Assembly: GCA_019115615.1 (NCBI GenBank)
Contig: DXDE01000125.1
Span: 1 to 35,352 of the forward strand
Direction of reading: 5' to 3'
Length of the DNA stretch: 35,352 nucleotides
Source: Candidatus Agathobaculum merdavium
GTDB taxonomy: Bacteria > Bacillota > Clostridia > Oscillospirales > Butyricicoccaceae
In this document: piece by piece, positions 8,233 to 18,234 of the stretch
Position numbering within the stretch: the first letter of the stretch is position 1
Layout of the letters: each line of letters starts with the position of its first letter
Made by a program: the position numbers and the translations under genes
Notes under the pieces: generated by a model
The model's database searches: none
Told to the model about the DNA's origin: nothing
Seen by the model: the letters and a program-made list of their open reading frames with translations, nothing else

Positions 8233-9267
8233 TTATCCCTGTTGTTTCTGTAACTCCCGACGGCGCAGCTGGCCGCAGGCGGCGTCGATATCCGGGCCAA
8301 GCCGTCGGCGCACGGTCGCGGTCACACCGCGCTTTTCCAGCGCCTGCTGGAAGCGGCGCACCGCCTCGGGCCGCGAGGGGGAAAGCGGGCTTTCCGCCAC
8401 CTCGTTGAGCGGAATGAGGTTCACGTGCGCGGGCCGTCCGCGCAGAAGCGAGGCCAGCTTTTCGGCCTGCCATGGGCGGTCGGTTTTATCGCGCGCCATC
8501 ATGTACTCATAGGAAATACGCCGTCCGGTGGTGTCGAAGTAATACCGGCAGGCGCGCATCAGCCGCTCGACCGGATAGGCATCGTTTACCGGCATGATGG
8601 ACGAACGTGTCTCATCATCTGGCGCGTGCAGAGAGACAGACAGCGTGATCTGTAATTTTTCCCCTGCTAACTTCTCTATTTTATCAGCAATTCCGCTGGT
8701 TGACAAGGAAATATGCCGCTGCCCAATATTGACACCCTCTGGACAGCTGACCAAATGCAGGAATTTGAGCACGTTGTCATAGTTGTCAAGCGGCTCACCC
8801 GTTCCCATCAGCACGATGTTGGAAACCGTTTCACCGCTGTCCTTCTGCATGAACAGCACTTCGTCGAGAATTTCGCCCGCGGACAGGTGACGCTTGAGGC
8901 CGTTCAGTCCCGATGCGCAGAACTTGCACCCCATCCGGCAGCCGGCCTGTGTGGACACGCAGACCGACACGCCGTGCTCGTAGTGCATGAGTACAGACTC
9001 GACGCAGTCGCCGTCCCGCAGCCGCCACAGATATTTGACCGTGCCATCGACTTTACTCACCTGCTTGCGCGCCACCTGCGGCACGGTCAGGATAAACCGC
9101 TCCGCGAGCCTTGCGCGTAGGTCTTTGGACAGGTTGGACATCTCTTCAAAGGACTCTACGCCTCCGTGGAGCCATTTGAAGATCTGTCCCGCGCGGAAGG
9201 GCTTTTCGCCCATCTCGACAAGCGCGGCTTTCAGTTCTTCGATTGTCAGGGATTTGATCTCTGTCAT
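8233..9267 (-). CDS. rlmN: 23S rRNA / tRNA A2-C2 methyltransferase RlmN (radical SAM)
   Basis: 344 aa with CRMGCKFCAS radical SAM motif, NIVLMGTGEPLDNYDNV, and HVNLIPLNEV. Confidence 0.96.
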   Translation of the reverse strand: MTEIKSLTIEELKAALVEMGEKPFRAGQIFKWLHGGVESFEEMSNLSKDLRARLAERFILTVPQVARKQVSKVDGTVKYLWRLRDGDCVESVLMHYEHGVSVCVSTQAGCRMGCKFCASGLNGLKRHLSAGEILDEVLFMQKDSGETVSNIVLMGTGEPLDNYDNVLKFLHLVSCPEGVNIGQRHISLSTSGIADKIEKLAGEKLQITLSVSLHAPDDETRSSIMPVNDAYPVERLMRACRYYFDTTGRRISYEYMMARDKTDRPWQAEKLASLLRGRPAHVNLIPLNEVAESPLSPSRPEAVRRFQQALEKRGVTATVRRRLGPDIDAACGQLRRRELQKQQG

Positions 9268-10616
9268 GCGTTTTTCTTCCTTAATTTAGCGATAAAAAAG
9301 CCGTCGGTCTGATGTACAGGCGGCAGGAGCGTAACCATGCCGTCCTCGCGCATGCCGCAGGCTTTGTGCTCCCACGGCACGGTCTCAAACTGCGGGTTTG
9401 CAGCAAGGAACGCGCGGACAACGTCCTCATTCTCACGCTGCAGAATCGTACAGGTCGAATAGACCAGCGTGCCGCCGTCTTTGACATACTGCGCGCAGTT
9501 TTGCAGGATTTTCGCCTGCAAGGCGGGCAGGTTTTCCAGTTCCGCCGGATCTTTGTAGCGGATTTCGGGCTTTTTGCGGATGATACCCAGCCCCGAGCAC
9601 GGTACGTCGCACAGCACCACATCCGCCGTGCCCTTCCACTCGTTACGTGTGACAGACGCGTCCTGCAAAGCGGTCTGGATGTTCGTCAGCCCCAGCCGCT
9701 GCGCGCCCTCTTGGATACGCGTCAGTTTATGTTCGTAAATGTCGCACGAGGTCACGCTGCCGCGCCCCTGCATGTGTCCGGCCATCGCAAAGCTCTTGCC
9801 GCCGGGCGCAGCGCAGCAGTCGAGCACGGTGTCGCCCGGTTTCGGGTCGGCCACCGAGGCCGCGAGCGCGCTTGCCGCGTCCTGCACGGTGATCTCGCCC
9901 GCCTGAAATGCAGGCGTTGCCGCCGCGTCTCCACCGGTGCAAAGCAGGATATCGTCGAATGCCGGATGCACCTGCACGGTCAGCCCCGCGCTTTCGAGCG
10001 CCGTGCGCGCAGCTTCCGGCGTGGTTTTCAGCAGATTGACCCGCACGGACACCGGTGTGTCCGCGTTGTCCGCCTGACACAACTGCCCGGCCATTTTTTG
10101 CCCGAACTGCTCAGACCACAGCCGCACCAGCCATTCGGGGTGGCTGTACCGCAGCGCGTAGTAACTTTCCTTATCCGGGCAATCAAGTACGGGCAGGCTG
10201 CCGTTTTGCACCGCGTCAGCTGCATGGCGCAGCACCGCGTTGGCAAACGAAACCGTGCGCCCGTCCGCGCGGCAGTACCGCCGCACGAGCGCGACCGTCT
10301 CATCGACCGCCGCATGCGATGGGATTTTATCCATCAAAATCAGCTGATACAGCCCCATACGCAGGCAGGTGCGCACGCGCGGCGCGATCTTTTTGAGTCG
10401 CACGCTGGAAAAATACCGCAGATACCAGTCGAGCAGCATTTCGTTCTGCACCGTGCCGTACACCAGCCGGGAGGCAAGCGCCGCGTCCCGGCCGGACAGG
10501 GCAGCCGCCGCCAGCTGCTGGTGCAGCGCGCCATCCGACCACGCGCCGTCCTCTTGCATCGCGAACAGCGCAAAGGCCGCGGCTTCGCGCGCCGTGCGCG
10601 GGCGTTTGTCAGTCAT
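9264..10616 (-). CDS. rsmB: 16S rRNA (cytosine-C5)-methyltransferase RsmB
   Basis: NusB-like N-terminus. MTase motifs DCCAAPGGKSFAMA, DVPCSGLGIIRKKPEIRYK, and VYSTCTILQRENE. Start MTDKRPRT at 10616. Confidence 0.93.
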   Translation of the reverse strand: MTDKRPRTAREAAAFALFAMQEDGAWSDGALHQQLAAAALSGRDAALASRLVYGTVQNEMLLDWYLRYFSSVRLKKIAPRVRTCLRMGLYQLILMDKIPSHAAVDETVALVRRYCRADGRTVSFANAVLRHAADAVQNGSLPVLDCPDKESYYALRYSHPEWLVRLWSEQFGQKMAGQLCQADNADTPVSVRVNLLKTTPEAARTALESAGLTVQVHPAFDDILLCTGGDAAATPAFQAGEITVQDAASALAASVADPKPGDTVLDCCAAPGGKSFAMAGHMQGRGSVTSCDIYEHKLTRIQEGAQRLGLTNIQTALQDASVTRNEWKGTADVVLCDVPCSGLGIIRKKPEIRYKDPAELENLPALQAKILQNCAQYVKDGGTLVYSTCTILQRENEDVVRAFLAANPQFETVPWEHKACGMREDGMVTLLPPVHQTDGFFIAKLRKKNA

Positions 10617-11316
10617 TGTTTCTCCGTCCTCCAAAAATCAACAGCAGACGCAGCAGCTGCGCAAGCGATACTGCCAGTGCTGCCACATAGGTCATTGCGG
10701 CGGCCGTCAGCGTCTTTTTCGCCATCGGGTATTCATCTTCATAGAGCAAATTGCGTTCGCGGATGGCTGCCAGCGCACGGCGCGACGCGTCCAGCTCAAC
10801 CGGCAGCGTCACCAGCTGGAACACGGTCGAAAGCGCGAACGCCAGAATACCGACATAGATGAACGACGTGGAATTGAACACCAGTCCCAGCAGGATGAGC
10901 GGGAACGCCGCCATCGAGCCGAACTGCGTCAGCTGGATGATGGCCGAACGCAGCCGGATCGGGAAATAACCGACCGCGTGCTGCACCGCATGCCCCGCCT
11001 CGTGCGCCGCCACGCCGACCGATGCGACCGAGGTCGAGTCATACACCGCATCCGACAGGCGGATGACGTTTGAGCGTGGGTCAAAATGGTCGGTGAGCTT
11101 ACCGGACACGCGCTCAATGCGCACGCCGTTTACGCCGTTTGCCCGCAGCACGGCTTCCGCTGCCTGTGCGCCGCTCATGCCGCGGCGATTGAACACTTGT
11201 GAATACTGGTTAAAGGTACTCTTTACCTTGCTCTGCGCCCAGAACGCCAGAATGATGCAAGGAACGACCAGCACGATATAATACATATCAATGCCGTAAT
11301 AACCAAAATAAGGCAT
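10609..11316 (-). CDS. Zinc metallopeptidase, YugP family membrane protein
   Basis: MPYFGYYGIDMYYIVLVVPCIILAFWAQ..., VAAHEAGHAVQH (HExxH), multiple TM segments. Confidence 0.9.
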   Translation of the reverse strand: MPYFGYYGIDMYYIVLVVPCIILAFWAQSKVKSTFNQYSQVFNRRGMSGAQAAEAVLRANGVNGVRIERVSGKLTDHFDPRSNVIRLSDAVYDSTSVASVGVAAHEAGHAVQHAVGYFPIRLRSAIIQLTQFGSMAAFPLILLGLVFNSTSFIYVGILAFALSTVFQLVTLPVELDASRRALAAIRERNLLYEDEYPMAKKTLTAAAMTYVAALAVSLAQLLRLLLIFGGRRNND

Positions 11317-11319
11317 AGT

Positions 11320-12252
11320 TTACTCCTTTGATTCTCCCAAAACGGTTGCTTTCTCCACCGCATGACCGCGCAGGAAATCCGCGCTCTTCATGCGTTTGCC
11401 GCCAACCAGTTGAATCTCTTCGAGTGCAAGCGCCCCCACGCCGCACGCAACAATAAGCCCCTTTTTCGCATCGCTCACCAGCACCTCGCCCGGCTTGCCC
11501 TTGCCGTCCACCGGCTGCGCCGCATAAACTTTCAGCCGTGCACCGTCCAGCGTCGTCAGCGCGACCGGCCACGGGTTCAGTCCGCGGATCAGGCAGTCGA
11601 TCTCGTGCGCGGACTTTGTCCAGTCGATGACTGCCATCTGCTTATCCAGCATATGCGCATAGCAGCTTTGGCTGTCGTCCTGCGGGGTGGGGGTGATGCT
11701 GTCGAGTTCGACGAGTGTCCGCACCAGAAGTTCCGCGCCCGCCTGCGCAAGCCGGTCGAACAGTTCGCCCGCGGTCTCCCGCGCGCCGACTTCAGTCTCA
11801 TAGGTGAGCAGCATATCGCCCGTATCCAGCCCCTCAGCCATCTGCATGGTGGTCACGCCCGCCTTTTTGTCACCCGCGATCACCGACCACTGGATCGGCG
11901 CCGCGCCGCGCCACCGCGGCAGCAGCGAACCGTGCACGTTGATGCACCCGCGCGGCGGGATGTCCAGCACTGCTTTCGGCAGCAGCTTGCCATACGCCAC
12001 AACGATAATGACCTCGGGCGCGAGCGCACGCAGCTGCGCCTGTGCGTCCTCATCCTTGAAGGAAAGCGGCTGGTAGACCGGGATATTGTGCTCCTGCGCC
12101 AGCGTTTTCACCGGCGGCGGGGTCAAAACCTGCTTGCGTCCCTGCGGCTTGTCGGGCTGGGTGTAAACCGCGCACACCTCATGCCCTGCGTCAATGAGCG
12201 CCTGCAAACTCGGCACGGCGAAGTCCGGCGTGCCCATAAAAACAATTCTCAT
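11320..12252 (-). CDS. fmt: Methionyl-tRNA formyltransferase
   Basis: MRIVFMGTPDFAVPSL, NVHGSLLPRWRGAAPIQWSVIAGD. Confidence 0.97.
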   Translation of the reverse strand: MRIVFMGTPDFAVPSLQALIDAGHEVCAVYTQPDKPQGRKQVLTPPPVKTLAQEHNIPVYQPLSFKDEDAQAQLRALAPEVIIVVAYGKLLPKAVLDIPPRGCINVHGSLLPRWRGAAPIQWSVIAGDKKAGVTTMQMAEGLDTGDMLLTYETEVGARETAGELFDRLAQAGAELLVRTLVELDSITPTPQDDSQSCYAHMLDKQMAVIDWTKSAHEIDCLIRGLNPWPVALTTLDGARLKVYAAQPVDGKGKPGEVLVSDAKKGLIVACGVGALALEEIQLVGGKRMKSADFLRGHAVEKATVLGESKE

Positions 12253-12749
12253 TCCGCGTCATCCTCGTCGCCCTGCTGTAGTTCCTCCGGGTCGACATAC
12301 TCCTCGACCTTTTCGGTGAACAGGTGGCCGTCCAGATGCTCGGTTTCATGGCAGAAGCACTGCGCGACGATGCCCTCGCCCTCGCGCTCAAACCAGTTGC
12401 CGTCGCGGTCCTGCGCGCGGATCTTCGCCCAGGTCGGGCGGGTAACATAACCGTATACGCCCGGCACCGACAGGCAGCCCTCGACCACGCGCTGCTCGCC
12501 GCGCTGCTCGATCACCTCGGGATTAACGAGTTCGACCATTTCCTCCGGCTCAGTGTTGACGTCCAGCAGCACGACCACGCGGCGCAGCACGCCGACCTGC
12601 GGCGCGGCGAGACCGACGCCGCCCGAGTTTTCCAGCGTTTCGCGCATATCATCGATCAGCGTATGCAGACGTGCGTCAAACTTTTCGACCTTGCGGCTGT
12701 GCTTTAAGAGCTGCTCATCGCCCTCTGTCAGAATTTTACGAAGTGCCAT
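12249..12749 (-). CDS. def: Peptide deformylase
   Basis: GVGLAAPQVG, EGCLSVPG, QCFCHETEHLDGHLF. Confidence 0.96.
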   Translation of the reverse strand: MALRKILTEGDEQLLKHSRKVEKFDARLHTLIDDMRETLENSGGVGLAAPQVGVLRRVVVLLDVNTEPEEMVELVNPEVIEQRGEQRVVEGCLSVPGVYGYVTRPTWAKIRAQDRDGNWFEREGEGIVAQCFCHETEHLDGHLFTEKVEEYVDPEELQQGDEDDAE

Positions 12750-12755
12750 GTCTGT

Positions 12756-13358
12756 TCAGTCCTCCATTTTCAGCATTGCCGTATACCGGCATAAACATTC
12801 CTCTATTTTTTCCTCGCCGAGCGCCGCAAACGGCACGACCGGCCGCGCGGGTGCATCTCCACCGAGGCGTTTTTCAAACCAGCCGACATCGTGCCATCCC
12901 TCGAACTTCCAGCCCGAGCCGTGCCACACACCGGTCAGCACAAAGCCCAGCTTTTCGTGCAGCCGGCGGCTGCCTTCGTTCGGCAGCGTGACACAGCCGT
13001 ACAAAATACGGATATTCTGCATGTCCAGCAGGTCGATCAGGCACTGGTACAGCACCGTGCCCACACCCTGCCCCTGCGCTTCTGGCGCTAAGTAAATCGA
13101 CAGTTCGACCGCCCAATCGTACGCCGCGCGCTCACGGATGTGGTGCGCGTAGGCATAGCCGACCGGCTTGCCGTCCCGCTCGCATACGAGATAGGGAAAA
13201 TCCGCGAGCGTATCCGTGATACGCCCGGCAAATTCGTCCGCCGTCGGCACATCGTATTCAAACGTCACAACCGTGTCTGTGATAAACGGCCGGTAAATCT
13301 CCAGCAGCGCGGCCGCGTCGCCCGCTTCCGCCCGCCGGATGGTAAATTGTTGCTGCAT
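12756..13358 (-). CDS. GNAT-family N-acetyltransferase (phosphinothricin/YncA-type)
   Basis: MQQQFTIRRAEAGDAAALLEIYRPFITDTVVTFEYDVPT...YLAPEAQGQGVGTVLYQCLI...LHEKLGFVLTGVWHGSGWK. Start placed at 13358, downstream of the ORF-track start. Confidence 0.9.
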   Translation of the reverse strand: MQQQFTIRRAEAGDAAALLEIYRPFITDTVVTFEYDVPTADEFAGRITDTLADFPYLVCERDGKPVGYAYAHHIRERAAYDWAVELSIYLAPEAQGQGVGTVLYQCLIDLLDMQNIRILYGCVTLPNEGSRRLHEKLGFVLTGVWHGSGWKFEGWHDVGWFEKRLGGDAPARPVVPFAALGEEKIEECLCRYTAMLKMED

Positions 13359-13394
13359 ATCGTTTCCTCCGCGCCGTAAGCGCGCATTTGATAG

Positions 13395-13548
13395 AACATA
13401 GCGGCACGCCGCTATGTTATCCAAAGTCAGGACATGCGCCTGACTTTGGATTCCCCGACCCAGCCGCCTTTGGCGGCATCCGGGGGTATCGGAAACAGGT
13501 TTCTTCGGAACCTGTTTCCGTATATAGGGGGTATGGATACCCCCTATA
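13395..13548. repeat. Cluster of five consecutive hairpins between priA and the GNAT gene
   Basis: AACATAGCGG/CCGCTATGTT (13395-13418); ATCCAAAGTCAG[GACATGCGC]CTGACTTTGGAT (13419-13451); GCCGCC TTT GGCGGC (13463-13477); GGAAACAGGTT/AACCTGTTTCC (13491-13519); TATAGGGGGTAT GG ATACCCCCTATA (13523-13548). Confidence 0.85.
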
Positions 13549-13549
13549 C

Positions 13550-16003
13550 TCACATATCGGGATTCTCGTCCGCAAAAATAGAAACATTCCTGTTTTTGCT
13601 GTCCAGCGCGAACTCACGCATCACACCCGCGATCAGTGACCGCCAGCGCGCGGTGTTCTGTGCACGCATGGTCAGGTGGTAGCGGTAGCGCCCCATGACC
13701 TTGACCATCTGCGCCGCTGCCGGGCCGAGCACGGGCGCTTTCACGTCCGCATACTGCCCTTCCATCAGGCTTTGCAGCCGGGTTTTGAGTGCAAGCAGGC
13801 TTGCCAGCACCTGCTGCTCGACCTCGCCGATCGCGGTCAGTACGGTCAGATCGCAGACCGGCGGGCATTGCAGCGCCTGCCGCGTCTCCAGCTCACGCTC
13901 GAAAAACGCTTCGTAATCCTGCCGCGCGGCGGTCAGGATGACCGGATGTGTCGGACTGTATGTCTGGATGACCGCCTTGCCCGTGTCAAACCGCCGTCCC
14001 GCGCGTCCGACCACCTGCGTGATAAGCGAAAAGGTACGCTCGCGCGCGCGGTAGTCCTGCGCGTACAGGCTTTGGTCGGCGTCCAGCACGCCGACGAGCG
14101 TCACGTTCTCGAAATCCAGCCCCTTGGTCACCATCTGGGTGCCGAGCAGGATATCCGCGCCGCCTTTGGCGAACTGCGAAAGCAGCTTTTCGTGCGCGCC
14201 CTTGGTGGTCATGGTGTCCGCGTCCATGCGCAGCACGCGTGCGGACGGGAATTTCTCATGCAGTTCCTGCTCAACCTTCTGCGTGCCCGGCGTTTCGGTA
14301 AACAGATGCTCGCCGCCGCAGACCGGGCATTTGCCCGTAATCTTCACCGACGCGCCGCAATAGTGGCACATCGCGCGACCGGAGGCGGAATGATAGGTCA
14401 TGCTGGTCGAGCAGGACGGGCACTCGGGCACCCAACCGCACAGCGCGCAGCCGATCACGCGGCTGTTGCCGCGCCGATTGAGGAATAAAATCGCCTGTTT
14501 GCCCCTTTGCAGCGTGTCGATCAGCTCACTTTCGAGCTGCTGACCGATCACGCCGCTGCGTCCCTCGCGTGCCTGCCCGCGCAAATCCGCGATCTGCACC
14601 TCGGGCAGCGACGCGCCGAGAAAGCGCTCGGTCAGCGTAAACACCGGGTATTTGCCCTGCTTCGCGCCGTAATATGTCTCGACCGACGGGGTCGCGGAGC
14701 CGAGCACCAGCAGCGCGTTTTCGTGCGCCGCGCGGTACTTCGCCACATCGCGCGCGTGGTAGCGCGGCGACTGCTCGGATTTATACGCGCCGTCCTGCTC
14801 CTCGTCTACGATCAGCACGCCGAGGTTTTGCACGGGCGCAAACACCGCCGAGCGCGTACCAATGACGACGCGCGCACGGCCGGATTGGATTTTCTTAAAG
14901 CTGTCGTACCGTTCCCCGGCGGACAGCGCCGAGTGCAGCACAGCGACCAAATCGCCGAAGCGTGCGGCGAACTGCCGCAGCACCTGCGGCGTCAAGCCGA
15001 TCTCAGGCACAAGCACGATTGCGCTTTTGCCCTGCTCGAGCGCGTGCGCGATCAGCTGCAAATACACCTGCGTTTTGCCGCTGCCGGTCACGCCGAACAG
15101 CAGCGCCGCACGCGGTGCGTTTTCGTCCATCAGCGCGGCAAGGCCGTCGTACGCCTGCTGCTGCTGCGCGCTGAGCACCGGCGGTGCGGCAGGCGGCACA
15201 TCGGAAAAATCGGGCGCACGCAGGCGTTCCTCCTGCCGCGCGCGCAGGATGCCCTTTTTGACCATGTCGCGCAGCGCGGCATCGGTCACGCCCGTCATGT
15301 ATACCAGCTCTTTCTGGCTCATCCAGCCGCCGTCCGCCAGCACCGAGACCACGTCCATGCGCGCGGGGCTGCGGCGGCTGATGCGCGCCATCGCCTCACT
15401 TGCCTCCATGTCGAGCGCAAGCATTTTCTCGGTCTTGTCGGACGACTTCTGCACGGTATTGCTGTGATAGGTCAGCACACCCTCGCCCGCGAGCGCATCC
15501 AGAACGCCCGTGACGCTTCTGCCGCCCAGCCGCTGCCGGATATCGGACAGCGCAAGCGTCTGCCCCGGCTGGTCGAACAGCTGCATCACACGCCCCGCGT
15601 CGCCCTCCCGCTGCCGCAGCGCGGCAAGGTCGGCGTCCGTCGCAAGCGTATACGTCTCGTTGCGCTTGAACCACAGCCCGGCGGGCAGCAGCACGCGCAC
15701 GCAGTCGAAATAGGTGCAATACAGCCTTTCGCGCATCCACGCGGCGAGTTTGAGCTGCTGCGCGGTCAAAATCGGGGTATCGTCCAGCACCTCAATGACC
15801 GGCTTGAGCTTGATCCCGCCCGTGTCCTCGCGGAACGCGAGTACGACCGCTTCCGCCCGTTTATTGCCAAAGCCGAACGGCACGAGAACACGGGTGCCGA
15901 TCAGCACCTGTTCCCGCAGCTCGTCCGGCACACGGTAGGAGTACAGCTTGTCGATGGCGTAGGTCGCCGCGTCCACGGCAACCGCACAGATCTGTTCCGT
16001 CAA
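13550..16003 (-). CDS. priA: Primosomal protein N' (replication restart helicase PriA)
   Basis: 817 aa with LLFGVTGSGKTQVYL, DEEQDGAYKSEQSPRYHARDVA, zinc-binding CALCGWVPECPSC...CHYC...CPVCG, and LGTQMVTKGLDFENVTLVGVLDAD. Confidence 0.97.
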   Translation of the reverse strand: MTEQICAVAVDAATYAIDKLYSYRVPDELREQVLIGTRVLVPFGFGNKRAEAVVLAFREDTGGIKLKPVIEVLDDTPILTAQQLKLAAWMRERLYCTYFDCVRVLLPAGLWFKRNETYTLATDADLAALRQREGDAGRVMQLFDQPGQTLALSDIRQRLGGRSVTGVLDALAGEGVLTYHSNTVQKSSDKTEKMLALDMEASEAMARISRRSPARMDVVSVLADGGWMSQKELVYMTGVTDAALRDMVKKGILRARQEERLRAPDFSDVPPAAPPVLSAQQQQAYDGLAALMDENAPRAALLFGVTGSGKTQVYLQLIAHALEQGKSAIVLVPEIGLTPQVLRQFAARFGDLVAVLHSALSAGERYDSFKKIQSGRARVVIGTRSAVFAPVQNLGVLIVDEEQDGAYKSEQSPRYHARDVAKYRAAHENALLVLGSATPSVETYYGAKQGKYPVFTLTERFLGASLPEVQIADLRGQAREGRSGVIGQQLESELIDTLQRGKQAILFLNRRGNSRVIGCALCGWVPECPSCSTSMTYHSASGRAMCHYCGASVKITGKCPVCGGEHLFTETPGTQKVEQELHEKFPSARVLRMDADTMTTKGAHEKLLSQFAKGGADILLGTQMVTKGLDFENVTLVGVLDADQSLYAQDYRARERTFSLITQVVGRAGRRFDTGKAVIQTYSPTHPVILTAARQDYEAFFERELETRQALQCPPVCDLTVLTAIGEVEQQVLASLLALKTRLQSLMEGQYADVKAPVLGPAAAQMVKVMGRYRYHLTMRAQNTARWRSLIAGVMREFALDSKNRNVSIFADENPDM

Positions 16004-16029
16004 CCGCTATACTCCTTTCTCTTTCCAGT

Positions 16030-17229
16030 TTAGTTCATCCGCAGGGACAGCAGACGGTCGAAAATAATGTCTGCCACGTCCTCCTTGGACATCAGCGGCG
16101 GCGTTTCGCGCGTGCCGTCGGCAAACAGCAGCGTCACCGCGTTGGTATCCGTGCCGAATCCTGCGCCCTTGTCGCGCAGCGAGTTCGCCACCAGCATATC
16201 GCAGTTCTTGCGGCGCAGCTTATCGGCCGCATTTTCCAAAAGGTTCTGCGTTTCCATCGCAAAGCCGCAAAGCTGCTGCTCCGGACGCTTGTTGCGTCCC
16301 AGCTCAGCCAGAATATCCGGATTGCGCACAAGCGCAATGCTCAGATCGTCGTCGCTCTTTTTCATCTTTTCGTCGGCCGTCTGCGCGGGACGGTAATCAC
16401 CCACCGCGGCGGCTTTGATGATGATATCCTGCGTATCCGCGCGGGAAATCACCGCGTCATACATATCGCATGCCGAGGTGATGTTCACACGATGCACCCC
16501 CTGCGGCGTCCGCAGCGCAGTCGGGCCGGAGACCAGCGTCACCTGTGCGCCGCGCATAGCTGCGCGCGCCGCGATGGCATAGCCCATCTTGCCGGTCGAA
16601 TGGTTAGACAGGAACCGCACCGGGTCGAGCGCCTCCTGCGTCGGGCCGGCAGTCACCAGCACGCGCAAGCCCTCGAGATCCTGCTTTGTCAGCGCCTGCT
16701 CGATGCCCCACATGAGCGTCGGCGTATCCGGCAGCTTGCCACGGCCGGAATCCCCGCAGGCGAGGTGCCCCGCCGCCGGATCAATGATATGAAAGCCCCG
16801 CTCGCGCAAGGTATTCAGGTTTTGCTGTGTGATCGGGTTGTCGTACATACCGGTGTTCATTGCGGGTGCGATCACGACCGGCGCTTTGGTCGCGAGCAGC
16901 GTCGTCGACACCATATCATCTGCGATGCCATGCGCGGCCTTCGCGATGATATTGGCGGTCGCGGGCGCAATCACGAACACATCCGCGGCTTTCGCCAGCG
17001 AAATATGCTCGACCTCCCACGCGAAATTGCGGTCGAAGGTGTCCACCACCGTACGATACCCCGACAGTGTTTCAAACGTGATAGGGGAAATAAACTGCGT
17101 GGCCGACTCGGTCATCAGCACGCGCACACTCGCCCCCGCCTGCCGCAGCTTACTGGTCAGGTCGGCGGCTTTATAGGCCGCGATGCCGCCCGTCACGCAC
17201 AGCACCACGGTTTTCCCAGCCAAACGCAT
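16030..17229 (-). CDS. coaBC: Bifunctional phosphopantothenoylcysteine decarboxylase / phosphopantothenate-cysteine ligase
   Basis: KTVVLCVTGGIAAYKAADL, APAMNTGMYDNP, TAGPTQEALDPVRFLSNHSTGKMGYAIA. Confidence 0.97.
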   Translation of the reverse strand: MRLAGKTVVLCVTGGIAAYKAADLTSKLRQAGASVRVLMTESATQFISPITFETLSGYRTVVDTFDRNFAWEVEHISLAKAADVFVIAPATANIIAKAAHGIADDMVSTTLLATKAPVVIAPAMNTGMYDNPITQQNLNTLRERGFHIIDPAAGHLACGDSGRGKLPDTPTLMWGIEQALTKQDLEGLRVLVTAGPTQEALDPVRFLSNHSTGKMGYAIAARAAMRGAQVTLVSGPTALRTPQGVHRVNITSACDMYDAVISRADTQDIIIKAAAVGDYRPAQTADEKMKKSDDDLSIALVRNPDILAELGRNKRPEQQLCGFAMETQNLLENAADKLRRKNCDMLVANSLRDKGAGFGTDTNAVTLLFADGTRETPPLMSKEDVADIIFDRLLSLRMN

Positions 17230-17232
17230 GGC

Positions 17233-17622
17233 TTAGCGGTCCTCCTCCGGCACATCGCCGTCATCCAGCTCGTGATCGTCAAACTCGTCGAGGCGGTGCG
17301 CTTCGCCCTCGTCCTCAGCCACATCCTCATCGGCTGCAGCCTCTTCCTCGTCGTCCATGACGACCGCGTCGTCCACGTCGACCATCGCCGCCGCGATCGG
17401 GTTATTCTGCACAATCACAGGCTCCACGCGCGGGCCCGGACGGTATACAACCGAACCGGCTGCGATTTCGTCAAGCGCCAGCTTGACGGCCTTATCCGGC
17501 AGCTGTTCGCCGGTTTCCTCAGCCTGATCGGCAATATCGCGGGCACGCTGCGCGGCCAGATTGACCAGCAGATAGCGGTTACCCACACGTTTCATCAGTT
17601 CCTGCATCGAAGGTTTCAGCAT
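17233..17622 (-). CDS. rpoZ: DNA-directed RNA polymerase subunit omega with acidic C-terminal extension
   Basis: MLKPSMQELMKRVGNRYLLVNLAAQRARDIA... KAVKLALDEIAAGSV, then a Glu/Asp-rich tail. Position between gmk and coaBC matches the usual Firmicutes order. Confidence 0.9.
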   Translation of the reverse strand: MLKPSMQELMKRVGNRYLLVNLAAQRARDIADQAEETGEQLPDKAVKLALDEIAAGSVVYRPGPRVEPVIVQNNPIAAAMVDVDDAVVMDDEEEAAADEDVAEDEGEAHRLDEFDDHELDDGDVPEEDR

Positions 17623-17673
17623 TGTAATCTTATCTCCTTATATTACCCTTTGTATTTATTCTCGCAAAACAGT

Positions 17674-18234
17674 TCAACCGCGGCGCGCCTCGAAAATCGC
17701 CTTGATCTCGTCAACTGCGCGGTCGATCTCATCGTTAACAATGACATAATCGAACTTGTGCTGATGCTCCAGCTCACCTTTTGCGGTTTCAAGGCGTTTG
17801 AGCACCTTTTCCTCGTCCTCGGTGCCACGTCCGCGCAAACGCGCCGCCAGCTCCTCAAACGACGGCGGCGCGATGAATACCATCACCGCGTCCGGACGCT
17901 TTTCATGCACCTGCATTGCGCCCTGCACCTCGATCTCAAGGATCACATCATAGCCCTCGTCGAGCTTTTCATTCACCGGTGCTTCGAGCGTACCATAATA
18001 GTTTTCCACATAGCAGGCATACTCCAAAAAGGCGTTCTGCGCGATTTTCTCTTCAAAATCCGCTTTCGTCAGGAAGTAATACTGCACGCCGTCGGTCTCT
18101 CCGGGGCGCGGTGCGCGGGTGGTTGCGGAAATCGAATAAAACAGGCGGTCGTCCTGCTCGCGCAAGCGCGAGAGCAGCGTGCCCTTGCCCGCACCGGACG
18201 GGCCGGTGAATACATACAAGCTTCCTTTACGCAT
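17674..18234 (-). CDS. gmk: Guanylate kinase
   Basis: [39 protein letters not shown]. Confidence 0.97.
   Translation of the reverse strand: MRKGSLYVFTGPSGAGKGTLLSRLREQDDRLFYSISATTRAPRPGETDGVQYYFLTKADFEEKIAQNAFLEYACYVENYYGTLEAPVNEKLDEGYDVILEIEVQGAMQVHEKRPDAVMVFIAPPSFEELAARLRGRGTEDEEKVLKRLETAKGELEHQHKFDYVIVNDEIDRAVDEIKAIFEARRG

Noticed and set aside
9312-10862. 516-aa plus-strand ORF
   Set aside because: Antisense to rsmB and the Zn-peptidase; no recognisable motifs.
13359-13553. 65-aa N-terminal extension of the GNAT ORF
   Set aside because: It translates the hairpin cluster. The GNAT fold starts at MQQQFTIRRAEAGD with a GGAGG-like RBS upstream.
14507-16033. 508-aa plus-strand ORF
   Set aside because: Antisense to priA; shadow ORF.
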